A stretch of DNA of 42,871 bases. Origin: Bryobacterales bacterium. GTDB lineage: Bacteria > Acidobacteriota > Terriglobia > Bryobacterales > Bryobacteraceae. Of this stretch, positions 1 to 7,867 are shown piece by piece (the stretch's first letter is position 1; each line of letters opens with the position of its first letter). The position numbers and the translations under genes were made by a program. The notes beneath the pieces were generated by a model that was given only the letters and a program-made list of their open reading frames with translations, was not told the DNA's origin and ran no database searches. Location of the stretch: positions 1-42,871 of the forward strand of contig JAOAPO010000284.1 in NCBI GenBank assembly GCA_025462945.1, read 5' to 3'.

Positions 1-239
1 TAGGCCACAAGGATAGGCCCCCAGCAGATCGGAGGCATCAGGGTGATAGGGCTGGGGTCTCCCGCCTTCTTTTCTGCGATGCCCACCGTATACACCCGAA
101 GCAACTCAGGAAAGGCCGAGCCGCCTACCGTCATTCCGCTGAGCTCGTCGATCGCCCCGCTGAACGCCTTGAGGTTAGAGGCGACGAACTTATCGATAGC
201 GTGCAGCCCTTCTTGCGTCTTCTGGTCGAATTCAATCAT
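1..239 (-). CDS. Phage gene downstream of tape measure, partial (runs off left edge)
   Basis: The reading frame opens with ATG at 239 (MIEFDQKTQEGLHAIDKF) and stays open for 79 codons to the edge of the window. It begins 7 bases after the tape-measure stop codon, with GGGAG of the preceding gene's end in ribosome-binding position. Genes in this place in tailed phages usually encode distal-tail or tail-tip proteins, but I see no recognisable domain in the visible part, so the role is inference from position only. The product is cut by the window, not by a mutation. Confidence 0.6.
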   Translation of the reverse strand, partial: MIEFDQKTQEGLHAIDKFVASNLKAFSGAIDELSGMTVGGSAFPELLRVYTVGIAEKKAGDPSPITLMPPICWGPILVA

Positions 240-246
240 TGGGTGA

Positions 247-3200
247 TTATCTCCCTGCCTGCGGCGTCCGTTTGGCGCGCTCGACCGTCGCCTGAACGCC
301 CGTTGAAACCGAGGAATCGTGAGCCGCGCGAATAGCCCTGAAAATGGTTCGTTCGTCAGAGCCGCGGGCGTCGACGTAGTACGTGTGCTTGTCGCCGCCT
401 CCCCCAGCCATGCCTACTGAGCCCTCCGCTATTCTGCTGGATGCCGCACTGATAGACCGAGGCGTTAGATCGTAACCTCTGGAGTTCGGCTGCATCAGCT
501 TTTTCGATTCGGAGTGACTGAGTATCCGGCCGTCCCCGCCCGTGAAGATCTCCGGGCCTTCTTCTCCAACGAGGTATGACTTTCCCCGCCGGGTTGGGCC
601 GCCCCTCGCTCGAGCACCGTCGAAAATGATCGAACTGTCGGTTGAGAACTGCGGCCCGCCGCCACCGCCACCTGCGAGTCCGCCGATCGCCGCCCCCACG
701 AGAGAGCCGAGGAAGGGGCCCCAGAATCCCTGCTTCCGTTGAATGGCTTGCGCTGCCGGTTGCTGGCTGCCGCCCTGAGACATCACCACATAGAAAGGGT
801 TTCCCGGCGTGCCGTCCGGCTTCCCCATGCCGCCCGCCGCATTCGGTCCGATGCCCTGAGGCATTCCGCCAAGGCTAAAGATCATCCCGCCGGCGGATCC
901 GCCGCCGAATGTGCCACGAAGCGCGTCAGTGACAGAGCCCCGGCTGCCCGGAGACCCGGGGCCAGACTTGCGGCCCAGCGCGCCCAGTAACCCCTGCAAG
1001 CTCGAACGGATCGTGCTGTTCACCATCTGGCGGCCGATGTCCTGCATCATTGCGCCCCAGTTCGTCGACTTGCCGGTCAGAAGGTCCGTGAGGTTGTCAG
1101 AGATACGATCGAGCGCGGACTCCATGCCCTCATAAAGGATTTGGCCGGGCTGTTTCGCCCTCCGCTGCATATCAGTGAAGAATGCCCGCCACCCAGCCGA
1201 CAGTGAGCCGTTCGCGAGCTGCTGTTGGGTGAGGATCTGGAGCCGCTCATCCTCCAGTGCCTTTCGAGCGTTCTCGATGTCGAGAATGTTCTGATCGGTT
1301 ACTTTGATCTCGTTGAGCGCCTCGGACTCTTTCGCGAGTTGCTTGAGGCGAAGCTGGAACCCACCGCCCGCACCCAGCGCCTCCTGCTGTAACCGGTGCC
1401 GGTACGTGGCCATCTGCTCTTCGTGATCCCCCCGGGCGTCTGCAGCTTCCCGGTCAATCTGTGCGATCGCTTCAGCGTAGTGCTCATCAGAGCGCCGCTC
1501 CTCAACGATGGCCCGCTCGACCCCCAAGGCTTTCAGGCGAATGGTAAGGATCTGATCAGCGAGCGCCGCCTCGTCACCGTCAGACTGGATTCCCGCCATC
1601 CGGATATTGCGGCCCGCGGTGTCGTGAACCATCTTTCGCTTGTCTGTGGCGTCCTGCCAGAGAATGCCCTGGACTTCTTTGGCCACCGTGGCCGACTTCT
1701 CGCGCTCAGATTTCACCTGAGCAACGACGCCAGCAGCCCACTCTTTCTGTGCGCGCGCCCAGTTGAGCTTCTCCGCCTCGAGCGCCGAGGATACCGAAGC
1801 AATACCCGCGGTGAGGGTCGCTTTGCGCAGTTCGTCACTGGCACCCGGCGGAAGCTGGCTCATGTTGAAATCGGTTTGCTTTGCAGCCTTTTCCGTCGGG
1901 GAGAGCAGGCCCGCCATCGTGGCCGCATGGTTGAGGGCCGCAATCTTACCCGGTTCCGCCAGGCGCTCGGCCTTGGCCTTATTGAGCCGCTCCTCGGCTT
2001 CGGCCAGCTTCTTAACGGCAGCTTCAGCAAAAGTGATCTGCTGAGTGGCCGAGATCACGTCTCGCGAGTAGTCGCGCACCTGGTCTGCTGTGAGCTCGCC
2101 GGCGTGCTTGCCCGATGTGTTGGCTTCGAGAGCTTCGATCGCGGTCGACCGTCTACCCTGGGCGGCGCCCAACATCGACTCCAGCCCCTCGCGAGTATTC
2201 GCCCGCGAACCGATGATCCCGCTCGCCTGGCCGCTGAGCAGTTTCGCGACGTCGGACTGGCCTGCAGCCTGGCCCCGCGCCCGGTTCGTCTCCATGGCGA
2301 ATTTGGCAATCTGGTCGTTCTCGCCAAAGCTGTCACCGAACAGATACTTCAGGGCCAGCGAGGCATACGGCGTATTGTCTGTTTTCCCGTAGACAGCTTT
2401 TGCATATTCGCCCTGTGCACCCTGGAGCGTTGCTCCGATGGCGTTGATCGAGGACTTGCCCGCGTCGTACGTCTTCGCAGCTCCCACGACGAGGGCCTGC
2501 TTCATCTTCTCGCCTAATGCCTGGAACCCTGTCCCCAGTGAGAGCACCTCATCCTTGAGGTTGAGCATGTCCTGGCGCATCGCAAACACCTGGTTGCGGC
2601 TGGTTTCGCTCAGCGTGAGCCCCCAGCTGTCGACGGCAACCGAACTCGCCGCGAACTGCTGATTTAACTGCGGGAGGACTTTTTCCCCGAGTTCTTCGCC
2701 GAACAACTTGACGGCCAGTCTTGCGCGCTCTGTGGGGTCAGTGATCGCGGACATCCGCTCAGCAATTTGACCGAGCAGTGCGGGGGTCGCAGCCCCTTTG
2801 GCGAAATCTGGGATGTTGAGACCGCTCAGGGCGCTTTGGACTCGCGAAGATCCTATGCCCGACCGAAGCGATGCGAGTGCCGCCAGCATATCGGACGAGT
2901 TCGCCCCACTCATGCCGGAGGAGAGCCCTATCTTCTCGATGTCCCCGAAGGCGACGCCTTTGGTCGCCGCGAGCATGGACTGTTGCTCAATCAGCTTGCC
3001 GCGGGCGTTTACGAGCTTGAGTGTCTCCTCGATCAGTATGCCGGTGGCGATTGTCGCCGCCGTGAAGGGGGTGGGTGAAAGAGCAAACCTCAGACCTCGA
3101 AATGACTCCTTCAGGAGGTCGAGGTTTGTTGCGCCCCGCGCTGTGGTGCCGAAATACTGCAGCGCCGCTGCGGTCGCAACGGAGGCGGCATCAGCGAAGT

Positions 3201-3372
3201 GGTGGGCCCCGTCGGAGGCCTCGGCCATACTCTTGGTCACTGCGGCGCCTGCGGCCCTGCCAGCCAGCCTCCATGAATCGAGGTGCTTATTCGCCAGCGC
3301 GATATCTTCCTGGAACTTTTGTGTTCTGGCGTCAATTGAAAAGTAGATCTGTCCGGCTCTGGCTCTCGGCAT
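247..3372 (-). CDS. Phage tail tape measure protein
   Basis: The 1041-residue product would form the extended rod inside a long phage tail and set its length. It has an alanine-rich helical N-terminus, a hydrophobic stretch near residues 95-120, long charged helical regions with coiled-coil character in the middle (about 400-760), and a glycine-rich C-terminal part. Near residues 932-943 it carries SYLVGEEGPEIF, a motif typical of the C-terminus of lambda/HK97-type tape measure proteins. It follows the gp10-like gene by 3 bases. A tape measure this long implies a siphovirus-like tail of considerable length, unexpected for a satellite that borrows tails. Assignment is firm. Confidence 0.93.
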   Translation of the reverse strand: MPRARAGQIYFSIDARTQKFQEDIALANKHLDSWRLAGRAAGAAVTKSMAEASDGAHHFADAASVATAAALQYFGTTARGATNLDLLKESFRGLRFALSPTPFTAATIATGILIEETLKLVNARGKLIEQQSMLAATKGVAFGDIEKIGLSSGMSGANSSDMLAALASLRSGIGSSRVQSALSGLNIPDFAKGAATPALLGQIAERMSAITDPTERARLAVKLFGEELGEKVLPQLNQQFAASSVAVDSWGLTLSETSRNQVFAMRQDMLNLKDEVLSLGTGFQALGEKMKQALVVGAAKTYDAGKSSINAIGATLQGAQGEYAKAVYGKTDNTPYASLALKYLFGDSFGENDQIAKFAMETNRARGQAAGQSDVAKLLSGQASGIIGSRANTREGLESMLGAAQGRRSTAIEALEANTSGKHAGELTADQVRDYSRDVISATQQITFAEAAVKKLAEAEERLNKAKAERLAEPGKIAALNHAATMAGLLSPTEKAAKQTDFNMSQLPPGASDELRKATLTAGIASVSSALEAEKLNWARAQKEWAAGVVAQVKSEREKSATVAKEVQGILWQDATDKRKMVHDTAGRNIRMAGIQSDGDEAALADQILTIRLKALGVERAIVEERRSDEHYAEAIAQIDREAADARGDHEEQMATYRHRLQQEALGAGGGFQLRLKQLAKESEALNEIKVTDQNILDIENARKALEDERLQILTQQQLANGSLSAGWRAFFTDMQRRAKQPGQILYEGMESALDRISDNLTDLLTGKSTNWGAMMQDIGRQMVNSTIRSSLQGLLGALGRKSGPGSPGSRGSVTDALRGTFGGGSAGGMIFSLGGMPQGIGPNAAGGMGKPDGTPGNPFYVVMSQGGSQQPAAQAIQRKQGFWGPFLGSLVGAAIGGLAGGGGGGPQFSTDSSIIFDGARARGGPTRRGKSYLVGEEGPEIFTGGDGRILSHSESKKLMQPNSRGYDLTPRSISAASSRIAEGSVGMAGGGGDKHTYYVDARGSDERTIFRAIRAAHDSSVSTGVQATVERAKRTPQAGR

Positions 3373-3375
3373 GGC

Positions 3376-3807
3376 TTATTCCAATTCCTCTCTGGATGCT
3401 TCTGTTAGTGCGGCGACGAAAGCTTCTTCGGCCGCGTCACCGGCTGCGATGCCGGCTGATCGCATGAACGGGTTTGCGGGAACGAACGGGCCCGGCTTGC
3501 CGCCGTGCGATACCTGCTGGTGTCCGTATTCGACCCAGAGTGCCCGGTAACCTTGCTTCCCAAAGCCGATTTCGGCGTGCGCTGAGCCGGCCGCCTCGTC
3601 GACCTCAACGTCCACAACTAAACTGTCGGCCAGGTGCGGATCGGTGTGGGTCGCTTTCGTTGATTGCGGGGTACGGGCGTGAATAGCCTCCGCGACAACC
3701 ACTGCGGCGGCGGTGACCGCCTTGCGGAGCCCCCGCCGCACTAAGCGGCGAGGGAGATCCGAAAGCAGCTTCTTGGCATCCTCGAAGCCCTCGAACGAAT
3801 CAGGCAA
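3376..3807 (-). CDS. HK97 gp10-like head-tail/neck protein
   Basis: The product resembles the HK97 gp10 family, small proteins at the head-tail or tail-terminator interface. Visible family traits are an N-terminal helix (FEGFEDAKKLLSDLPRRL), a basic alanine-rich helix, and the segment GYRALWVEYGHQQ followed by FVPANPFMRSAGIAAGDAAE, matching the usual 'vEyGt...ypaRPFmrpA' pattern. I placed the start at TTG 3807, giving 143 residues and an 8-base overlap with the upstream gene. The open frame extends to 3957, but that extra N-terminus is proline/serine-rich and lies entirely inside the upstream gene. The start is less certain than the gene. Confidence 0.75.
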   Translation of the reverse strand: MPDSFEGFEDAKKLLSDLPRRLVRRGLRKAVTAAAVVVAEAIHARTPQSTKATHTDPHLADSLVVDVEVDEAAGSAHAEIGFGKQGYRALWVEYGHQQVSHGGKPGPFVPANPFMRSAGIAAGDAAEEAFVAALTEASREELE

Positions 3808-4201
3808 TGGACTCGACCGCTTTCGCGTGGGCGTCTGCAATTGCGGCGGCGACTTCTTTCTGATCAGCACCGACGGCGTTGATTTGGTAGGCAGTGGAGG
3901 GGCCCTGCTTTGACGGCTCAGTCTCGCCGCCGTACCAGGCTGCGATGATGGCGTCACGAAGCGGAACAGCGTTGCCCATCGTGATCATCTTTCCAACGGC
4001 TTCGAGGGTGAACTTCTCGCCGGCCTTTTTCAGCGCGACAAAAACGAGCGCCCGGAGGAGTCCGAGAGAGGGAAGCATGATGTTCACCGCTCCCATGAGA
4101 ACGTTCATTCCCGTGATGTCCTCGGCCTCGATCAAGTCATTGGTGTCGAGGGAGATATCGTATTTCTTGTCGTTGAGTGTGAGTGAAACCGGCTTTTTCA
4201 T
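3800..4201 (-). CDS. Putative tail assembly chaperone-like protein
   Basis: This 133-residue protein begins MKKPVSLTLNDKKYDISLD, then has an acidic segment (NDLIEAEDITGMNVL), a hydrophobic helix (about 45-62) and a C-terminal alanine-rich tail. Small proteins with such a beta N-terminus and helical body directly upstream of the tape measure gene commonly act as tail tube or tail assembly chaperones. The gp10-like gene lies between it and the tape measure, an order that differs from most HK97-type phages. No frameshift extension is apparent. The gene call is strong; the function is inference from position and general character. Confidence 0.6.
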   Translation of the reverse strand: MKKPVSLTLNDKKYDISLDTNDLIEAEDITGMNVLMGAVNIMLPSLGLLRALVFVALKKAGEKFTLEAVGKMITMGNAVPLRDAIIAAWYGGETEPSKQGPSTAYQINAVGADQKEVAAAIADAHAKAVESIA

Positions 4202-4262
4202 TTGCTTTTTGTCCTTTGCATTTTGGGTTGTTGAAGAGTTGGTAAAGAGAGACGGGAGCCGT

Positions 4263-4580
4263 CTATGCGCCCGCCTGCGCGATCATGTTGATCCGAACCA
4301 GCTTGATCTCCCGGATCTCGCGGAACACCTGCCCGGAGCTTCGGCTTTGAAGCCACCGTTCCTTGATCACCTGGAACGAGATGGCTACTCCTGGCTGGCC
4401 GAAGCGAACGCCCCGGGGAGTCTCCACCACCGATACGCCATTTAGCGCGTGCGATTCGCGCAACGTCTTTGCGAGGGCGCTGGAGTCGATCACTTCCCGA
4501 AAGCCCCCGAGATCCTGCGACGGCCGCATATAAGCCATGAAACCGTCACAGAGAACCCGCGTTTCTGTTTCGCGTGGCAT
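4263..4580 (-). CDS. Small protein resembling a truncated HK97-type prohead protease
   Basis: This 105-residue product starts 4 bases after the capsid stop codon. GFREVIDSSALAKTLRES resembles the 'E.i.pGAF..tL' segment of HK97-type prohead proteases, and the C-terminal half (GVAISFQVIKERW, then FREIREIKLVRIN) resembles their 'G.SfGF.v..d.W...R.I..i.L.Eis' segment. A normal protease is about 150-200 residues and has a His-containing block between these parts; here that block is missing. Proteases are also normally upstream of the capsid gene, not downstream. It may be a degenerate or repurposed protease, or a head-completion protein of similar fold. The resemblance was judged by eye and is weak. 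Confidence 0.4.
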   Translation of the reverse strand: MPRETETRVLCDGFMAYMRPSQDLGGFREVIDSSALAKTLRESHALNGVSVVETPRGVRFGQPGVAISFQVIKERWLQSRSSGQVFREIREIKLVRINMIAQAGA

Positions 4581-4584
4581 CGAA

Positions 4585-5784
4585 CTACGGGCGAGCCGCG
4601 AGGGTCACGAACGCGCTCTTCGTGAGGCCGCCGTTCTTCGGAGTGATGGCCGATTTCAACAGCGGCTGGCCGTCGACGCGAAGACTAAACCGGTAGACGC
4701 CTTCGCCGTTGATGAACCGAACCTCCAGAGAGAGCTTGAGGTCCAGCGGCTTCTCGTAAACGACGTAGTACGGAAGGCTCGCGAGCACGATGTCCCCCAC
4801 CGCGCCCAAAGTGTTCGCCGTTTCCGAGATCACGATCGGGATCGTCATTAGGCGGCCGCGCGGCGCGCCGGCGTCGGGCGGGGTGAATAAGTTGCTTGCC
4901 GTGCTCGCACCCCCGCCGATCAGCGGAGCCGTGTAGAGGCTGGCCAGCAGCTCGGGACTGACGATGAAGACAGCAGAGTCGAAGCACTCCGGAAGCAGGC
5001 GCCGCACCATTGCCGTGATGTTCGCCGGAGAGATGGTTGCCGCCGTCTGCCCCCCTTCAGCCGCGGCCGTGATGAGAGCGGGGCTGTTCAGAATGCCGAG
5101 CGGCTGGCCTGCGCCGTTGCCTGCCGAAATCATCGAATCGAGGACGTAGGCCCCTTCAGCGGCAAATGCGTTGGCCACGAACGCGCCCAGTGCCCCACCA
5201 CTTTCGGTGACTTCGTCTGAAACATACACCAGGGCGATGAGCTTGTTGAGACTCATCTCCAGGCGGCGGAACTTCGGCTTTTTCGCCGTGACCGTATCGC
5301 CCTCATTGGCCCAGTAGCTCTGAACGCCGCCCCAGCGAGAACCCTCAGCCCGGCTAGTCTCATCAATTGCGGGAAGCGAAATAGACCGCTGAGTGGCCGG
5401 AAGCCGCATACAGCGCGATGCCAGCGGTGACGAATACTGGACCATCTCAGTGAGTGCGTCCGAGTATTCTGCGGGAATCATGAACCCGCCTTCAGAGGGA
5501 TCGCCGTTACCATTCAGCCCGGAACTAGCGCGGAACTCCAATAGCCGGGGATCGGTGCGCCCAAGCGCGTCGTTGCGGACGGCTCCAAGGTATTCCCCAA
5601 AGCCCCTCCACTTGCCCGTGTCGCTTCCTTGTTCCAGTGCGTCAAGGCGTCGCCGCGTGTCGTCGAGCTTATCGGCGGTGGTGAGGCCCAGCCTGAGCGA
5701 CGTCCCGATCATCTCGTTCGCCGTTGGCTCGCGGCGGTAGCCGCCCGTCTGGCCGGATCTGTTTTCATTTGTTCCGTGTTGCAT
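4585..5784 (-). CDS. HK97-fold major capsid protein
   Basis: The 399-residue product is a phage major capsid protein of the HK97 family. Residues 1-85 are a charged helical N-terminal arm with LDDTRRRLDALEQG, comparable to the delta or scaffold domain. The coat core begins at about residue 87 with GLNGNGDPSEGGFMIPAEY, the standard entry of this family, followed by the E-loop-like region and LNKLIALVYVSDEVTE. Later segments include YVLDSMISAGNGAGQPLGIL and the C-terminal VYEKPLDLKLSLEVRF typical of P- and A-domain ends. A GGAGAAA ribosome-binding site precedes ATG 5784. No portal or large terminase gene precedes it. Confidence 0.93.
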   Translation of the reverse strand: MQHGTNENRSGQTGGYRREPTANEMIGTSLRLGLTTADKLDDTRRRLDALEQGSDTGKWRGFGEYLGAVRNDALGRTDPRLLEFRASSGLNGNGDPSEGGFMIPAEYSDALTEMVQYSSPLASRCMRLPATQRSISLPAIDETSRAEGSRWGGVQSYWANEGDTVTAKKPKFRRLEMSLNKLIALVYVSDEVTESGGALGAFVANAFAAEGAYVLDSMISAGNGAGQPLGILNSPALITAAAEGGQTAATISPANITAMVRRLLPECFDSAVFIVSPELLASLYTAPLIGGGASTASNLFTPPDAGAPRGRLMTIPIVISETANTLGAVGDIVLASLPYYVVYEKPLDLKLSLEVRFINGEGVYRFSLRVDGQPLLKSAITPKNGGLTKSAFVTLAARP

Positions 5785-5845
5785 TTCCGTTTCTCCTTCG
5801 ATCAGCGCCTATGCGGCGCTTCAATTTGGCTTGTGCGTCTGCGGA

Positions 5846-6409
5846 TTACGGCTTTTGCGGCCCTAAGCGGTCGTAATTTGCGTCATGGCGAAGCCAGGCC
5901 GTGGCGCTGTTGACCATCGCGAGTTGCATTGTCCGGCGAGCAATGTCCTCGGAGTCTTCAGGTGTGGACGCGGGGAACACAAACTCGCCCCAATGGTTCA
6001 CGACAAGCGGGAAATTCTCCGGCGTGTTCAGAAGCTCCATCACCTCAAGGGTCGCGTTTCTCAATTCGAAGGTTGCGGCCCTTAGGCGCCCCAACTGCTT
6101 CGCGGCTGCTTTCTTGAGCACCTCGCGGGCCTGGTATTCCTGTTGGCCCTTGTCTGCTTCTTCTGTCTTTCGGACTTCTTCGATAGCGCGATCGATCGTG
6201 GCGACACGCCGGCTGATCTCTGACTCTGCCGATTCGAGCTCTGCGAGCTTCCGCTTCAGCTTCGGGTCCAGTTCGCGATCTTCGACGAGCGCCTTCGTTT
6301 CTTCGGCTTGCATCGCGTTCCGGGCCGCGGTGAGTTGCTTGTCAATCACCGCCAGTTCTTTCGCAGCGTCCTCAGATTTGCCGATGAGTTTCTGTAATTT
6401 CGTGGTCAT
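5846..6409 (-). CDS. Coiled-coil phage protein upstream of capsid, possible scaffold
   Basis: The 187-residue product has a long charged N-terminal half (about residues 5-105) rich in Lys, Glu and Ala with heptad-like spacing, strongly suggesting coiled coil. The C-terminal half contains aromatic residues and ELLNTPENFPLVVNHWGEF and ends with a short helix. It sits immediately upstream of the capsid gene, where phages often encode scaffold or protease proteins, so a scaffold role is plausible but unproved. The start ATG 6409 has a good GGAGC ribosome-binding site four bases upstream. I do not recognise a named family. Confidence 0.65.
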   Translation of the reverse strand: MTTKLQKLIGKSEDAAKELAVIDKQLTAARNAMQAEETKALVEDRELDPKLKRKLAELESAESEISRRVATIDRAIEEVRKTEEADKGQQEYQAREVLKKAAAKQLGRLRAATFELRNATLEVMELLNTPENFPLVVNHWGEFVFPASTPEDSEDIARRTMQLAMVNSATAWLRHDANYDRLGPQKP

Positions 6410-6456
6410 TCTTGCTCCTGTTCTGACGTTATGCCGGATCGATTCGAGGGCGTGAG

Positions 6457-6489
6457 CCGTTCACAGCCGCTTACAGCCGTTCACAGCCG
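6457..6489. repeat. Three tandem 10-bp repeats (CCGTTCACAG type)
   Basis: CCGTTCACAG, CCGCTTACAG and CCGTTCACAG follow one another without spacers at 6457, 6467 and 6477, followed by the first three bases of a fourth copy. The array spans the stop codon of the HTH gene and the short gap before the coiled-coil gene. The 10-bp period gives one face of the helix. Short repeats in a small-terminase region can be DNA-binding or packaging recognition sites, but nothing here shows that directly. Confidence 0.6.
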
Positions 6490-6765
6490 TTTTTCTTCGT
6501 GGCCCCGATAAACGCGAATTGACTTCGCTGTGATCCGCTTGAAGTGGCCTCTGCCGATGCGCTCCAGTTCGCCCAACTCCACCAGTCGGCGCAGATGGCG
6601 CGCCCCGATTTCGAGCACCTCGCACGCGTGCCGGTAGTCGAGCGCCGCACGCTCCCGGAGAAGGTCCTCGAGATCGGCGGCGCCTGGCTGCTCGGTTTCG
6701 AGGTGGTCCATGAAACGCCGCGACCCTGCTTCAAGATCGGCGAAACGGTTCGGTGATGGCTTCAT
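6481..6765 (-). CDS. Small helix-turn-helix protein in the terminase cluster
   Basis: This 94-residue protein has an acidic N-terminal half (about 1-45) and a C-terminal segment ACEVLEIGARHLRRLVELGE followed by LERIGRGHFKRITAKSI, which reads as a helix-turn-helix with a short wing, like excisionase-type HTH domains. Its ATG overlaps the stop of the preceding gene as TAATG, so translation is probably coupled. The position directly after two small-terminase-like genes suggests DNA recognition during packaging or local control. Its last codons lie within the 10-bp tandem repeats at 6457-6489. Function beyond DNA binding is not known. Confidence 0.7.
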   Translation of the reverse strand: MKPSPNRFADLEAGSRRFMDHLETEQPGAADLEDLLRERAALDYRHACEVLEIGARHLRRLVELGELERIGRGHFKRITAKSIRVYRGHEEKRL

Positions 6766-7082
6766 TAGTGAATCTCCGCTGGTTGGGTAAGTCCGATCTC
6801 TGCCCGCAGGTGTTTGACTGACCCCGGGCTTAGCATGAAGTCACTGCAGAACTCCATCACGATCTCCCTGGTCTCTGTTGACTCGACGCCCGCGCCAGCT
6901 TCAAGGCACGCCTTCAGCCTCGCAGCGGTGCACGCAAACAGTTCCAGTGACAACGCGTCGCTCCTGATTAGGGCCACGCCGGACGCTATGCACTCCATCA
7001 CGATGGACTGCCAAAACGCTCGCGCCTCCGCTGGCAGTCGCGCGGGCGGCTGGGGAAATGAAGCGACTACGCTCGCCAGCAT
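6765..7082 (-). CDS. Second small-terminase-like protein
   Basis: The 105-residue product overlaps the end of the P27-type small terminase by 16 bases. Its layout mirrors that gene: a proline-rich start, LPAEARAFWQSIV aligning with LSDASRAEWVRIT, SDALSLELFACTAARLKACL aligning with LDQAALRDYLLCWDRLREC, and a final 'LRAEIGLTQPAE' aligning with 'WSREIGLTFASR'. The middle loop is shorter. It therefore looks like a divergent duplicate or partner of the small terminase, made by coupled translation. A specificity or regulatory role in DNA packaging is inference. Confidence 0.6.
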   Translation of the reverse strand: MLASVVASFPQPPARLPAEARAFWQSIVMECIASGVALIRSDALSLELFACTAARLKACLEAGAGVESTETREIVMEFCSDFMLSPGSVKHLRAEIGLTQPAEIH

Positions 7083-7519
7083 TCAGCCGCCATTTGTGCA
7101 AACCGGTTCTCGCCGGTCTTCTGCTCGGGCATTGCGAGCCGTGTCCTCGATGCGAACGTCAGGCCGATCTCGCGAGACCAAACGACCAAGGCATCCCGGT
7201 ATTGCCTCGCAAGCTGACACGCGGGGTTCTTCACCCGCTGCCGTCCGTTGATCCCTTCAACCATCACGCCGTGCTTTGTAATCTCGGCTTCACATTCCCT
7301 GAGCCGATCCCAGCAGAGCAGGTAATCGCGGAGTGCCGCCTGGTCGAGTGCGTCCAGTGCGCCCCGATCGCGAAGTAGCCCCGTTATGCGAACCCATTCA
7401 GCACGTGAGGCATCGCTCAACCCTTCTGGCTCCTGCGGTTCAGCGGGTGCACTGGCAGTCCCCTGCGCTACATTACGGGCCATCTTCGATGCCACTGATA
7501 TCGGTCCATGCTGCCCCAT
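7067..7519 (-). CDS. Phage terminase small subunit, P27 family
   Basis: The small terminase subunit recognises phage DNA and brings it to the packaging motor. The product has the P27-family pattern: LSDASRAEWVRITGLLRDRG, then LDQAALRDYLLCWDRLREC, a loop with GINGRQRVKNPACQLARQY, and the closing VWSREIGLTFASRTRL. I chose ATG 7519 (MGQHGP, 150 residues) because GGAGGGAGG lies just upstream; an open frame continues to 7627 but lacks such a site. The expected partner, the large terminase, does not follow; the next gene is a second small-terminase-like protein. That absence is notable, because the pair is usually adjacent. Confidence 0.88.
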   Translation of the reverse strand: MGQHGPISVASKMARNVAQGTASAPAEPQEPEGLSDASRAEWVRITGLLRDRGALDALDQAALRDYLLCWDRLRECEAEITKHGVMVEGINGRQRVKNPACQLARQYRDALVVWSREIGLTFASRTRLAMPEQKTGENRFAQMAAECWRA

Positions 7520-7647
7520 TAATTCCTCCCTCCAAAAAATCGGTTTGAACTCAACGCGTAAAAATGCGACGGGGGGACGGTCATGGGGGCCAAAGCCGTA
7601 GAGATTGAGACCGCCCCTGCCGTCCATGTGTCGCTGACTCGCCTCAT
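7519..7647 (-). CDS. Possible 42-residue coupled phage protein
   Basis: This short frame starts with ATG 7647 inside the ATGA overlap with the end of the preceding 69-residue gene and stops in a TAATG overlap with the small terminase start. That double coupling is the main argument for translation. The predicted peptide (MRRVSDTWTAGAVSIST...) shows no recognised domain. It may be only a translational bridge that carries ribosomes to the terminase gene. An alternative frame reading through into the terminase (start 7627) uses the same bases, and the two cannot both be major products. Confidence 0.4.
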   Translation of the reverse strand: MRRVSDTWTAGAVSISTALAPMTVPPSHFYALSSNRFFGGRN

Positions 7648-7853
7648 GCTGCCGCCCTCTGCTGTGGCTGAAGCCGCTGCACTACAAGGCAAGCCCACGT
7701 GTACCCGAACGATTCCCAGCCACCACACAAGTCCGGATCTTCCAGAAACTCCAGTGCGATCTCAAGATTGCGGGTGTCGAAGTCTTTCCGGACCTTCACC
7801 AGCGACTTCTCCCGCTTCGGCTGGGGTCTGAAGTTGAGGCGGTTCTGAGTCAC
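7644..7853 (-). CDS. Small phage protein of unknown function
   Basis: The 69-residue product begins at GTG 7853 behind a strong GGAGGT ribosome-binding site and reads MTQNRLNFRPQPKREKSLVK, then DFDTRNLEIALEFLEDPD, ending in a tryptophan- and glutamine-rich tail. It is the first gene after the iteron array, so it opens the packaging/morphogenesis part of the operon. No family is recognised. The basic N-terminus and acidic helix would suit a small DNA- or protein-binding factor, but that is a guess. Confidence 0.6.
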   Translation of the reverse strand: MTQNRLNFRPQPKREKSLVKVRKDFDTRNLEIALEFLEDPDLCGGWESFGYTWACLVVQRLQPQQRAAA

Positions 7854-7867
7854 CGGTTACCTCCGCT

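Noticed and set aside
1396-2517. A 373-codon plus-strand frame opposite the tape measure gene.
   Set aside because: It is entirely antisense to a confidently assigned gene; the arginine- and leucine-rich product is what high-GC antisense frames usually give.
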